Below the pieces are notes generated by a model, which searched no databases, was not told the origin of the DNA, and saw only the letters and a program-made list of their open reading frames with translations. A program made the position numbers and the translations under genes. Shown here piece after piece: positions 18,742 through 26,939 of a stretch of 64,000 nt of DNA (its first letter is position 1; every line of letters starts with the position of its first letter). Location: NCBI RefSeq assembly GCF_041276405.1, contig NZ_JBGGGT010000001.1, forward strand, positions 1,434,501-1,498,500, written 5' to 3'. Source of the DNA: Microvirga sp. TS319. GTDB lineage: Bacteria; Pseudomonadota; Alphaproteobacteria; Rhizobiales; Beijerinckiaceae.

Positions 18742-18977
18742 GTTCGGGCGAGTACCGGACAACCCAGCGATGCACGGTCGCGTGATCAACGGAGATGCCG
18801 CGCTCGGCCATCAGCTCTTCCAAGTTCCGGAGGCTGAGATTGTAAGCGAGATACCACCGCACACAGAGAAGGATCACTGATCGATCAAAATGCCTGCCCT
18901 TGAACACGTCATCCTCCGTCCCCTGAACCAAGGTGGCATGAGCTGAAACTCTGAAACAAAAAGTTTGCGACGGAGCC
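18742..18977 (-). mobile_element. IS6-family element, copy C, 5' fragment only
   Basis: This fragment holds the left terminal repeat (GGCTCCGTCGCAAACTTTTT on the minus strand, ending at 18977) and the first roughly 55 codons of the transposase (VFKGRHFDRSVILLC to RWVVRYSPE). It then ends at the right end of copy B. Over its 236 bases it differs from the intact copy at 36269-36504 at only two positions that I can see. That points to recent origin from the same source. Confidence 0.8.
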
Positions 18978-19245
18978 GAGCCACGCGGCGCTGCCATGAC
19001 GCAGGAAGGCAATTCCGCCAAGCGATTGGCTTGCCGGCGGACCGTGATCGTCGGGGTAGCGATGCGACCCCGAACGGGAGTTCCCGGAGCCCCCCAAGCC
19101 GCCCTGCCCCAGTCTGGCTCACCATGGACAACACCAACGAACATTTGTTTACTTCTCTCAATCACATTCGATACCGGCATCCGCCGAGCAGAGGGTTGTT
19201 GCCCTCTCGTCTGAGTTCGGTTGCGCCAGGCCAGGAGGGATCCGG

Positions 19246-20361
19246 ATGAGCGTGCCTCGGAGAACCGTCGCGATCTTGTTTGGTGGCCGCTCCGCGGAGC
19301 ATGAGGTCTCCAAGATGTCGGCCGCTAGTGTCCTCCGCGCTCTTGATCCAGAGCGATACGACATCGTTCTCATCGGAATCGATCGAAATGGACGTTGGCT
19401 GCTTTGCGACAGCCGCAACGGTGCTGGAGCGGGGGAGCAGCGGCTAGAGCTGCCGGACAACGCTCCGCAGGTCGCCCTCGTCCCAGGGAGCGGGGGTGGA
19501 GTCATCGTCCGCGATGGCGCAGCCAACGGCCTGGAGAGCCTGCGTCTTGACGTGGTCATCCCGGTTCTCCATGGGCCGAACGGAGAGGACGGAACCGTTC
19601 AGGGGCTCCTGGAATTGGCCCAGGTCCCTTTCGTGGGCTCCGGCGTACTGGGCTCGGCCGCCAGTATGGACAAGGATGTGACCAAGCGCCTCCTGCGCGA
19701 TAGCGGTCTCCCAATTGTGCCGTTCCTGACCATGACGCCCCGCAGCCGGATGGACTACCAGGCTGCAGCCGAGGCGCTCGGATCGGCCGATCTTTTTGTC
19801 AAGCCCGCCAACATGGGCTCGTCCGTCGGTGTTTCCCGGGCCCGGTCGGCTGAAGAGTTCGACAGCGCCTGCGCGCACGCCTTTCGGCACGACGGCAAGG
19901 TCCTCGTGGAGAGGAGCGTTGCCGGGGCAAGAGAGATCGAGTGCGCTGTCCTGGAAGATGCGTCCGGCGAAGTTCGGGCGTCTCCTCTCGGAGAGATCGA
20001 GCCCGCGGATCGCCATGGCTTCTACAGCTACGATGCGAAATACACCGATGCGAATGGCGCGCTCCTGTGCGTCCCGGCCGACCTTGCTGCCGAACAGGCG
20101 GAGCGCCTGCGGGATCTTGCCATCGCAACCTTCCGGGTTCTCGGCTGCGAGGGATTGGCGCGTGTCGACTTCTTCCTCGATCCGCGGCAGGACGGCGGCC
20201 TGTTCGTGAATGAGGTGAACACCTTCCCCGGCTTCACCTCGATCAGCATGTATCCAAAGCTCTGGGAGGCTGGTGGCCTGTCCCAGCGGGAGCTCATGGA
20301 GGCCCTGATCGCGCACGCTCTGGCCCGCCATGAGCGTCGGAATGGTCCTGGGAACCGATGA
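19246..20361 (+). CDS. ddl: D-alanine--D-alanine ligase
   Basis: This 371-residue ATP-grasp enzyme joins two D-Ala for peptidoglycan precursors in the cytoplasm. Signatures visible are VAILFGGRSAEHEVS at the N terminus, LHGPNGEDGTVQGLLEL near residue 110, FVKPANMGSSVGVSR near 185 and LFVNEVNTFPGFTSISMYP near 320, including the metal-binding Glu and Asn. AGGAGGG lies 5 bases before the ATG. It stands alone, away from the usual mur-fts cluster and surrounded by insertion sequences. It may therefore be a second, acquired copy; the metal and substrate residues look complete. Confidence 0.92.
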   Translation: MSVPRRTVAILFGGRSAEHEVSKMSAASVLRALDPERYDIVLIGIDRNGRWLLCDSRNGAGAGEQRLELPDNAPQVALVPGSGGGVIVRDGAANGLESLRLDVVIPVLHGPNGEDGTVQGLLELAQVPFVGSGVLGSAASMDKDVTKRLLRDSGLPIVPFLTMTPRSRMDYQAAAEALGSADLFVKPANMGSSVGVSRARSAEEFDSACAHAFRHDGKVLVERSVAGAREIECAVLEDASGEVRASPLGEIEPADRHGFYSYDAKYTDANGALLCVPADLAAEQAERLRDLAIATFRVLGCEGLARVDFFLDPRQDGGLFVNEVNTFPGFTSISMYPKLWEAGGLSQRELMEALIAHALARHERRNGPGNR

Positions 20362-20401
20362 GACGCGCTGAAGGAGCTGTCCCGCTCTTGAAGGCGGCGA
20401 C

Positions 20402-20905
20402 TTATCGCGGAACGATTTTCACTGTTGGCGCACCCGGCATGTTCCACCGGAACAAGACGAGGTGCCACAGGCCGCTCGCCGTCCGGGAAGGATCGATCAA
20501 GCCATGTGCGCCGGCTCTCTCCAGGTGTGCTCTTACGCCCCAGGAGGTTGGCACTCCGCCGTTTGCGACCAGTTCCTGCCAAGGGGCCAGCGCATCGCCA
20601 CGGCGGATACCCATCTGCTCACAAGCCCGATCATCCCGGAGATCGAAGATGGAGTGAGCCTCAACCGCCATTGCGCAGACTGTCCTTCGCGTCCCCGCGG
20701 GCAGAGGATGAGCCTGCATCGCAGCAGCAACACCCTCTTCCGTTGCGCTCATATAGAGCGTTCGTTGGCCGGGCTTGGAGTAGCGGCCAGCTGCGATCGA
20801 TCCACGGAGGCTATCGGCGCTTCCATCAGCCACTATCGCCCTGTAGAAGGTGCCATTCACGCTGACGAATACGCGTGAGGCCTCCGGGATGATGTCTGGC
20901 ATCAC
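20402..20905 (-). CDS. RES-domain protein without antitoxin partner
   Basis: This 167-residue protein matches the RES toxin pattern. It shows FYRAIVADGSADSLRG near residue 20, GRYSKPGQRTLYMSATEEG near 40, and DPSRTASGLWHLVLFRWN near 140. Known RES proteins degrade NAD+ and are held by an upstream Xre/MbcA antitoxin. No such gene precedes it on this strand; the adjoining 390 bases hold nothing recognisable. It could be an orphan toxin, an inactivated remnant or a protein of different role. It converges with ddl, 40 bases apart. Confidence 0.65.
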   Translation of the reverse strand: MMPDIIPEASRVFVSVNGTFYRAIVADGSADSLRGSIAAGRYSKPGQRTLYMSATEEGVAAAMQAHPLPAGTRRTVCAMAVEAHSIFDLRDDRACEQMGIRRGDALAPWQELVANGGVPTSWGVRAHLERAGAHGLIDPSRTASGLWHLVLFRWNMPGAPTVKIVPR

Positions 20906-21296
20906 TGTCTACCTATAGCGTGCTGGAAAGGCAGCATCCGAGCAGTTCGGGATACAGAATACAAGCACCTTACACGCTGACAAGAGACATACGAGGGCGC
21001 CCTTTTCAACGACGTACCCTTCCTGTGATAGTCTTTGCTATCGAGCTCCGTGGATTTCCGGTCCACACGGCCCTGCTAGGCACTTGCCGCACAACTCGTC
21101 ACGTTACGCTACCTGATTGATATTCACCGTCGTGGAAAATCCATGGTCGTCAGAGGCTTACCCCCTGGACGGAGGTCATTGCCGCCGAATGCCGGATAGA
21201 ATTTTGGTCAAAGTGACTCCGGCGGTCGACCTCGCATGAGGTCGAGTGCTTGTGGAAACTTATGATCGCGACATCCCAGATTGAGACTTGCAAGCC
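20906..21296. other. Geneless stretch
   Basis: I see no supported gene, RNA or repeat here. A 66-codon open frame at 20920-21120 has no recognisable content. Any antitoxin for the adjacent RES gene would be expected here and is missing. Confidence 0.5.
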
Positions 21297-21478
21297 TCAA
21301 TCTGGAACCGGCTCAAGGACTTTCTGAAAGCAAATCGTCCGTGTATCGCGGTAGCCGAGATGCTCGTAAAATTCCCGGACCGGCGCATTATCTTCGCGGA
21401 CGAGGAGATTGAGCTTCCATATTCCCTTTTCGGAAAGCCAGTTCTCGGCTGCGGTCATGAGGATGTGTCGCAAATTGC
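21297..21478 (-). pseudogene. C-terminal fragment of a GNAT acetyltransferase, truncated by an insertion sequence
   Basis: Reading the minus strand from about 21478 to the TGA at 21297-21299 gives NLRHILMTAAENWLSEKG, then KLNLLVREDNAPVREFYEHL and GYRDTRTICFQK. This is the typical second half of a GNAT fold: acetyl-CoA pyrophosphate loop remnant, then the NxxxxxFYxxxGY motif. There is no start codon or N-terminal half; the fragment meets the 3' end of IS6 copy F. It is too short for an intact enzyme. Confidence 0.7.
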
Positions 21479-21484
21479 GAGTTG

Positions 21485-22284
21485 TACCGAAGCATCGGAG
21501 CGATTTTCACCGAACTTTACGCGACTAGTCGCTCGAACTGCTCCGCAAGTGACAGGTTCGAATTGCAGGCGTACTTTGCCTGTCCTTTGCGCATCATGTG
21601 GACCATCTCGATGCCGCTTAGGATCACACCCGCACTAGCCATAGATTTGAACCCAAGCATGGGACGGGCTCGCCTTTTGACGGCTCGATGATCCTGCTCA
21701 ATCTGATTTTTCAAGTAGCGGCTCTGTCAGATCCGGATCGGCTTCAGCTCGTGCCTCGACCGGTTCTGAAACCGATCTGCTATGTCGCAGGACAGGATGG
21801 CCTCGAGCTTGGTCTGGCTGCCGTCGATGACGATTCTCTCAGGCCGGCCGTGCCGCTTCAGGGCTTTGCGCAGGAACCGTTTGGCCGCCGCCAGATTGCG
21901 TTGTTCGCTGAACCAGAGTTCGACCGTGTCTCCGTTGGTGTCGATTGCTCGGTAAAGATACATCCAGCGACCCGGACCTTGATATAGGTCTCGTCGATGT
22001 GCCACTTGCCGGTGACGGCTCGCTTGCGACGATTGAACCGCTTCAGCAGCTCAGGTGAATACTGGACAACCCATCGGTGAATGGTCGCGTGGTCAACCGA
22101 GATGCCGCGCTCGGCCATCATCTCCTCAAGGTTTCGCAGGCTCAGATTGTAAGCGAGATACCACCGGACACAGAGTAGGATCACGGATCGATCAAAATGC
22201 CTGCCCTTGAATACCTGTTCCTCCGCCGCTGGGACCTCCACCCTAGTAGCTGAAACTCTGGAACAAAACGTTTGCGACGGAACC
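21485..22284 (-). mobile_element. IS6-family element, copy F (inactive)
   Basis: The left terminal repeat (GGTTCCGTCGCAAACG on the minus strand) ends at 22284. The other end near 21485 is degenerate and cannot be placed exactly. One side interrupts a GNAT gene and the other cuts an IS5-type transposase gene. Confidence 0.65.
21517..22241 (-). pseudogene. IS6-family transposase, copy F, frameshift plus nonsense
   Basis: The N-terminal frame from 22241 runs through FKGRHFDRSVILLCVRWYL to HIDETYIKVR. It then loses frame near 21975, where one G appears to be missing (CGGGTCGC in place of CGGGGTCGC). The next frame continues RWMYLYRAID to PIRI, where a TGA at about 21729 replaces an Arg codon. 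The final part holds NQIEQDHRAVKRR and ends at 21517. Two independent lesions make this copy inactive. Confidence 0.85.
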
Positions 22285-22285
22285 C

Positions 22286-22537
22286 AAGGCCTACGATCAT
22301 CAGCGCTGCCGTGCGGAATGCCGGCGGCGCTCCATCATGCCCAGAATTGCCCGCCGCGGCGTGGACGCCGGCGAGCGCCTGGGGCGCTACCGATGGGTGG
22401 TGGAACGCACCCTGGCCTGGCTCAACCGCTTTCGCCGTCTCACCATTCGCTATGAACGACGCGAGGACATCCATCTGGCCTTCACCACACTCGGATGCGC
22501 GCTCATCTGCTTCAACCAATGCAAACGGTTTTGTTAG
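22286..22537 (+). pseudogene. IS5-family transposase C-terminal fragment
   Basis: The frame reads IARRGVDAGERLGRYRWVVE, RTLAWLNRFRRLTIRYERR and FTTLGCALICFNQ, the classical C-terminal signature of IS5-group transposases including the last catalytic Glu in WVVERT. It has no N-terminal part; it begins exactly at the end of IS6 copy F. It is therefore a remnant left after that insertion. Confidence 0.8.
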
Positions 22538-22674
22538 ACGCTCTTAGTCCAAGTTATTGCCATGGCGGTCGGCCGTCAGTATTGGTAAGCGCCTACGGCG
22601 AATACGGCAGGCCTCTTTGGTGCCCACATATTCGCCCGCGTGTGTATCTCTGCGATCCCTTCCAGACGTGAGCC

Positions 22675-23181
22675 ATGGCGAGCATGCAGATTCTCCTCTT
22701 CGATGTGTGCGGAATCGCCTGCGCCCTGCGAAGCACCTCTGTTCGGGAACTTCTCCCGGTGCCGCGCCTGTGGTGCCCGCCCGCCCTGCCGCGTCCGGTG
22801 GCGGGTTTCTTCAATCTTGGCGGTGCTGCGGTTCCGGTGATCCGGCTCGATGTGCTCCTCAGATTGAGGGCTGAGCCCACCTCGTCCGAGACAAACCTTT
22901 ATCGGCATCTCATCATGCTTGACGGCCTGTCTGTCTCGGGTCCTGCGGCGCTGCTGGTCGATCGGGTTCGGGATGTGGCCGACATCCATGGGGCGCAGGT
23001 CTCCCCGGTTCCGCCGGAGAGCAGTCTCAACGGATGTGTCGAGGCCGAGATTGATCACCAAGGTCAGCTTCTCCATCTGCTGTCCCTGGAGCGGCTTCTC
23101 TTCGCCGAAGAGAAACTGGCCCTCGATGAACTCAGTTCGCATGCCCGGACCCGGCTGGGCGAATGGATGGTATCAGCCTGA
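22675..23181 (+). CDS. CheW-like coupling protein 1
   Basis: This 168-residue CheW-domain protein is the first gene of the chemosensory operon. Recognisable segments are QILLFDVCGIACALRSTSVR at the N terminus, PVAGFFNLGGAAVPVIRLDV near residue 42, and LLVDRVRDVADI near 98. CheW proteins bridge the receptor and the CheA kinase. Two CheW genes flank CheR, as in Wsp-type systems. Its TGA stop overlaps the ATG of cheR (TGATG). The ATG at 22675 is followed by another Met four codons on; either could be used. Confidence 0.8.
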   Translation: MASMQILLFDVCGIACALRSTSVRELLPVPRLWCPPALPRPVAGFFNLGGAAVPVIRLDVLLRLRAEPTSSETNLYRHLIMLDGLSVSGPAALLVDRVRDVADIHGAQVSPVPPESSLNGCVEAEIDHQGQLLHLLSLERLLFAEEKLALDELSSHARTRLGEWMVSA

Positions 23182-24629
23182 TGGCTGCCCGAACCGCTCC
23201 TTCCTTACTCGCCGACAAGGATTTTCCTAGGCTGAAAAGCCTCATCGTCGAGCGGACGGGACACTTCTATTATCAGGACAAGGACGATCTGCTCTGGGAG
23301 CGGGTGTATCGGCGCTTTCAGGAAACCGGCGCGCGCAGCGCAGCGCAGTTGATCGCCCTCTTGGAGGATCCCGAGGCGGGCCCCGACGAATGGGCACGCC
23401 TGGAAGCCGAGATCACCATCGGGGAGACGTTCTTCTTTCGCTACGCCGAACAATTCGCGGCGTTGCGGCAGAGCATCCTGCCTGAGATCATCGCGCGAAA
23501 GAAGCACGATCGGCGCCTGCGGATATGGAGCGCAGGCTGTGCGACCGGGGCCGAACCTTACTCGCTTGCGATCCTCGTTCATCAGCTTCTCGGGGATGAC
23601 CTTCCCGACTGGCATCTCGGCATCGTCGGAACCGACATCAATACCCGCTTTCTCGAAACGGCGCGGCAGGCCCGCTTCGGCCCATGGGCGCTCCGGTCGC
23701 TCTCTTCGGAGGACAGGGCCGCATACTTCCTGCCGGTGGATCGCCAGCAATGGCAGGTCAGGCCGGAGTACCGCTCGCTCGTCCGCTTCGAACAGCACAA
23801 TCTGTTGAGCCTCCTCGACGGGAGCTCGCCGCTTCAATATTCCGAATTCGACCTGATTCTGTGTCGCAACGTCCTGATCTACTTCCACCCCGATACGGTG
23901 AACAGGATGGTCGTCGCCTTGCGCGACTGCCTCCTGGACGAGGCCTGGATGCTTCTGGGGCATGCGGAGCCCAATCCGTCCTTTGCGTCGCTGATGGAGG
24001 TCGTGAACCTTCCGGGGACGATCGCTTACAGGCGCCGTGACGGCAAGATCCCGGAGCCTGAAGCAGCGGTCGAGACCGGACCGGTCCCACACGAGTTGCG
24101 ACGGCCGGAGCCGCCGCGAATGTCCTTCCGTCCGGCACATCCCCACGTCGGTCCAGATCTCGGCCCACCGCGCGCCCCTGCGCCCAAGCCCCGACCGCCC
24201 ACTCCGCCCGCCGTTGCGTCCCCCAGTCTTCTGGCCGAGGTTCGCCGCAAGGCCGACGCCGGTGACCTCGTCGGCGCGAGCGCGATATGCAGTCGGGCCC
24301 TTCTGGCGGAGCCCCTAAACGCCACCCTGTATCTTTACCATGGATTGGTGTCCCAAGCTCTGGGGCGCCACTCAGAGGCGGAGGAGGCCTTCCGCCGCTG
24401 TCTCTACTTGGATAAGAGCTTTGCCATGGCGCATTATCATCTCGGTCTCCTGCTCTTGGCTCACGGACGCTCCGCCCCGGGACGCCGTGCTCTTGCGAAT
24501 GCGGCCAGGATCACCGCATCCCTGCCGGAAGGTTACCCCATTCCCGAAGGGGATGGCCTGACGGCGGGTGAGCTGCACAACCTTGTCCGGATCCACCTTG
24601 ATCCGGCTCCTCCCGGGCGGAGGAGGTGA
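23181..24629 (+). CDS. CheR methyltransferase with C-terminal TPR region
   Basis: This 482-residue protein methylates receptor glutamates using S-adenosylmethionine. The N-terminal CheR helical part is followed by AEITIGETFFFRY near 85 and the SAM site WSAGCATGAEPYSLA near 118. LILCRNVLIYF lies near 230. After a Pro-rich linker (about 300-350), three TPR-like helix pairs follow (LYLYHGLVSQALGRHSEAEE, then AFRRCLYLDKSFAMAHYHLG). CheR with TPR is typical of Wsp and other alternative chemosensory pathways. The start at 23181 overlaps the cheW stop; a frame extension to 23163 is also open. Confidence 0.88.
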   Translation: MAARTAPSLLADKDFPRLKSLIVERTGHFYYQDKDDLLWERVYRRFQETGARSAAQLIALLEDPEAGPDEWARLEAEITIGETFFFRYAEQFAALRQSILPEIIARKKHDRRLRIWSAGCATGAEPYSLAILVHQLLGDDLPDWHLGIVGTDINTRFLETARQARFGPWALRSLSSEDRAAYFLPVDRQQWQVRPEYRSLVRFEQHNLLSLLDGSSPLQYSEFDLILCRNVLIYFHPDTVNRMVVALRDCLLDEAWMLLGHAEPNPSFASLMEVVNLPGTIAYRRRDGKIPEPEAAVETGPVPHELRRPEPPRMSFRPAHPHVGPDLGPPRAPAPKPRPPTPPAVASPSLLAEVRRKADAGDLVGASAICSRALLAEPLNATLYLYHGLVSQALGRHSEAEEAFRRCLYLDKSFAMAHYHLGLLLLAHGRSAPGRRALANAARITASLPEGYPIPEGDGLTAGELHNLVRIHLDPAPPGRRR

Positions 24630-25234
24630 GCGTGGCACATTCAAGGCAGCGCAGGCCTGGACAGAACGTCCGGCCATCGCCCCTGTCGGCTCAGGAGAGA
24701 GCCAGCCGGCTCCTGGATGAAAGAACGGAGCGGCTCGCACGTCGCTCCAACGGCGATGGGGCGACGGCCGACGATGCCGCCCAAGTCCTGATCTGCGCCG
24801 TCGGCCCAGAATATTACGGTCTTCCTCTCGGCGCAGTCGCCGAAATCCTGGCGTTCCGGGCTCCCATGCCAGTTCCCGGCGGGCCTCCCGGTTTGATCGG
24901 AATGCTTGGCCGCGGCGGCCATCTGGTCAGCGTCATCGACCTCGGCGTGGCGGTCGAGCAGGCCGCCACCTCGTCCGGAGGAGAGTCTTCGGAACGTCAT
25001 ATCGTTCTTCTGAAACAGGAGAAGCCGCGGGTCGCCCTCTGCGTCGACCGAGCCCTTGCTGTCGAGAACGTGGTTCCACTGACCGATGCGGACACCACGG
25101 AATTTCGCATGAACGCGGTCGTCGCTTATGCGAAGACTGCTGGCTCTGCGGATCAAGACAAGGTCGTGGCCCTGCTGGATCTCGAGCGCCTCCTTCGTCC
25201 CTTCCTTTCTCCCTTCTCAGTTCCCGGAGTCTAA
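24626..25234 (+). CDS. CheW-like coupling protein 2
   Basis: The 202-residue protein has a charged N-terminal extension of about 50 residues and then a CheW domain: VLICAVGPEYYGLPLGAVAE, PPGLIGMLGRGGHLVSVIDL near 90, and ALCVDRALAVENVVPL near 137. The long N-terminal tail is shared with WspD-type CheW proteins. It starts at GTG 24626, overlapping the cheR stop by 4 bases; GTG 24632 is an alternative. It is the second adaptor of the pathway. Confidence 0.78.
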   Translation: MSVAHSRQRRPGQNVRPSPLSAQERASRLLDERTERLARRSNGDGATADDAAQVLICAVGPEYYGLPLGAVAEILAFRAPMPVPGGPPGLIGMLGRGGHLVSVIDLGVAVEQAATSSGGESSERHIVLLKQEKPRVALCVDRALAVENVVPLTDADTTEFRMNAVVAYAKTAGSADQDKVVALLDLERLLRPFLSPFSVPGV

Positions 25235-25235
25235 C

Positions 25236-26912
25236 GTGACGGTCTCGATCTCGAATCGCATCCTTCTCGGTTTTGCCGTCATCGTCGCCCTGATGGTCGG
25301 GCTCGGCCTCTATACCGTCGGGCAGCTCGACGATGTCCGCGGGACGACGGAAACGATCGTTTCGCGCGACCTCACGATGATGCGGCAGATCAATATTATC
25401 GGTGAGCAGCAGAACCGGATGCGCGCCGTGCGGGAGGAGGTTCTGTCGCGCTACCTCCTGCGCACCCTGGGACAGCAGCAGGGCTCCCCTGACGAACTGA
25501 TCGGCGAGTGGGGGCGCTTGGCTGCCTCCACGGACACCGCTCTGGCGCAGGCTCTCTCGGAGGCGAGCGGCTATGCGGCCCGCTCCCTCAGCGGCGACAG
25601 GGCGGAGGCCTGGCGCAGTGTCGTCGACCATCTCAGCGCAGCAGGCGGAGAGTTGCGCCAGATCCGAGCCGCCACCGAACGGCAGTTCGGAGGGGTTCAG
25701 GGCAGCGACCTGACAGCTGTGCTGGCCACCCAGAGTGCTCTCGGGGCCGCCCGGAGCGGCTGGAGCAAGGCACTCGACGATACCCGCAATGTGCTCAACG
25801 AGGCCATCACGGCGGGGCAGCGTCGGGTCGGCGAGGTCTACGAGCAGAGCCGGATCTCGGTACTGCTAGCCCTCGCGGGCGTCGCTGTTCTCAGCGTCCT
25901 GATCACCTATGCCCTCCGCGCCTCGATCGCCAATCCTCTGAGTGCCTTCATGGAATTCGTCGAACGGGTCGGCCGCGGCGATCTCGCAGGCCAGACCGCG
26001 ACCGTGGGCAGGGATGAGATCGGCCGCCTCGGCGGAACCTTGAACAGCATGGTGGATGGCTTGCGGCAGCTGGCGAGTCAGAGCCGCGAAGCCACAGAGA
26101 ACCTGAATGCGGCCGTGGCGGAGATCCGCGCCTCGACCCAGGAGCAAGCGGCCAGTGTCGAGGAGCAGCTTGCCGCCGTTCAGGAGACGGCCGCCACCGT
26201 GGACGAGATCACCCATGCCGGTGCTCAGATCGGCAAGCGCGCTCAGGAGGTCATCGCCTCCGCCCAGGCCACGGCCCAGACCAGCCTGTCCGGGCTTCAG
26301 GCCGTCGGGGAGACCGCGCGCGCCATGGATGCGATCAGAGAGCAGGCCGAAACGGTTGCCGAGAACATCGTAGCCCTCAGCGAGAAGACACAGGCCATCG
26401 GCGAGATCATCGCGTCGGTCAACGACATCTCCGAGCGGACGCACCTTCTGGCCCTCAATGCCGCCATCGAGGCCGCCGCCGCCGGGGAGAACGGCCGCAG
26501 CTTCGCGGTCGTGGCCTCCGAGATGAAAATCCTCGCCGATCAGGCCAAGGATGCCACGAACCAGGTGCGGTCGATCCTCGGCGACATCCAGCGCGGCATC
26601 AATGCCTCGGTCATGCTGACGGAAGAGGCCGTGAAGCGCGTGAGCGCCGGCAAGGAGCGGACGGATACGACCACACAGACGATCACCGAAATTTCGAGCC
26701 GCATCCAGGAGAGCGTGCAGACTTTCCAGCAGATCGTGGCCTCGACCAATCAGCAGCAGCTCGGAATCGAGCAGGTCACGGGCGCCCTCCAGAACATCCG
26801 CCAGGCGAGCCAGCAGACCGCGGCAGGCACCCGTCAGCTCGACATGGCAGCCGCGAACCTGTCCGATCTTTCGCGGCAGCTGGTCGGCCTCGTCGACCGT
26901 TACCGGGTTTGA
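25236..26912 (+). CDS. Methyl-accepting chemotaxis protein
   Basis: The start is GTG 25236, one base after the CheW stop, with CGGAG 8 bases upstream; the open frame continues upstream without similarity. The 558-residue receptor has TM1 at about 7-30 (LLGFAVIVALMVGLGLYTV), a roughly 180-residue helical periplasmic domain, TM2 near 210-228 (VLLALAGVAVLSVLITYAL), a HAMP domain (NPLSAFMEFVERVGRGDL) and a long signalling coiled coil. The hairpin tip reads NDISERTHLLALNAAIEA with AGENGRSFAVVASEM. It senses an unknown signal and feeds the downstream CheA. It is the only receptor in the operon. Confidence 0.93.
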   Translation: MTVSISNRILLGFAVIVALMVGLGLYTVGQLDDVRGTTETIVSRDLTMMRQINIIGEQQNRMRAVREEVLSRYLLRTLGQQQGSPDELIGEWGRLAASTDTALAQALSEASGYAARSLSGDRAEAWRSVVDHLSAAGGELRQIRAATERQFGGVQGSDLTAVLATQSALGAARSGWSKALDDTRNVLNEAITAGQRRVGEVYEQSRISVLLALAGVAVLSVLITYALRASIANPLSAFMEFVERVGRGDLAGQTATVGRDEIGRLGGTLNSMVDGLRQLASQSREATENLNAAVAEIRASTQEQAASVEEQLAAVQETAATVDEITHAGAQIGKRAQEVIASAQATAQTSLSGLQAVGETARAMDAIREQAETVAENIVALSEKTQAIGEIIASVNDISERTHLLALNAAIEAAAAGENGRSFAVVASEMKILADQAKDATNQVRSILGDIQRGINASVMLTEEAVKRVSAGKERTDTTTQTITEISSRIQESVQTFQQIVASTNQQQLGIEQVTGALQNIRQASQQTAAGTRQLDMAAANLSDLSRQLVGLVDRYRV

Positions 26913-26939
26913 GGGCGCCGGATCGGAGAGCCGTGCATC

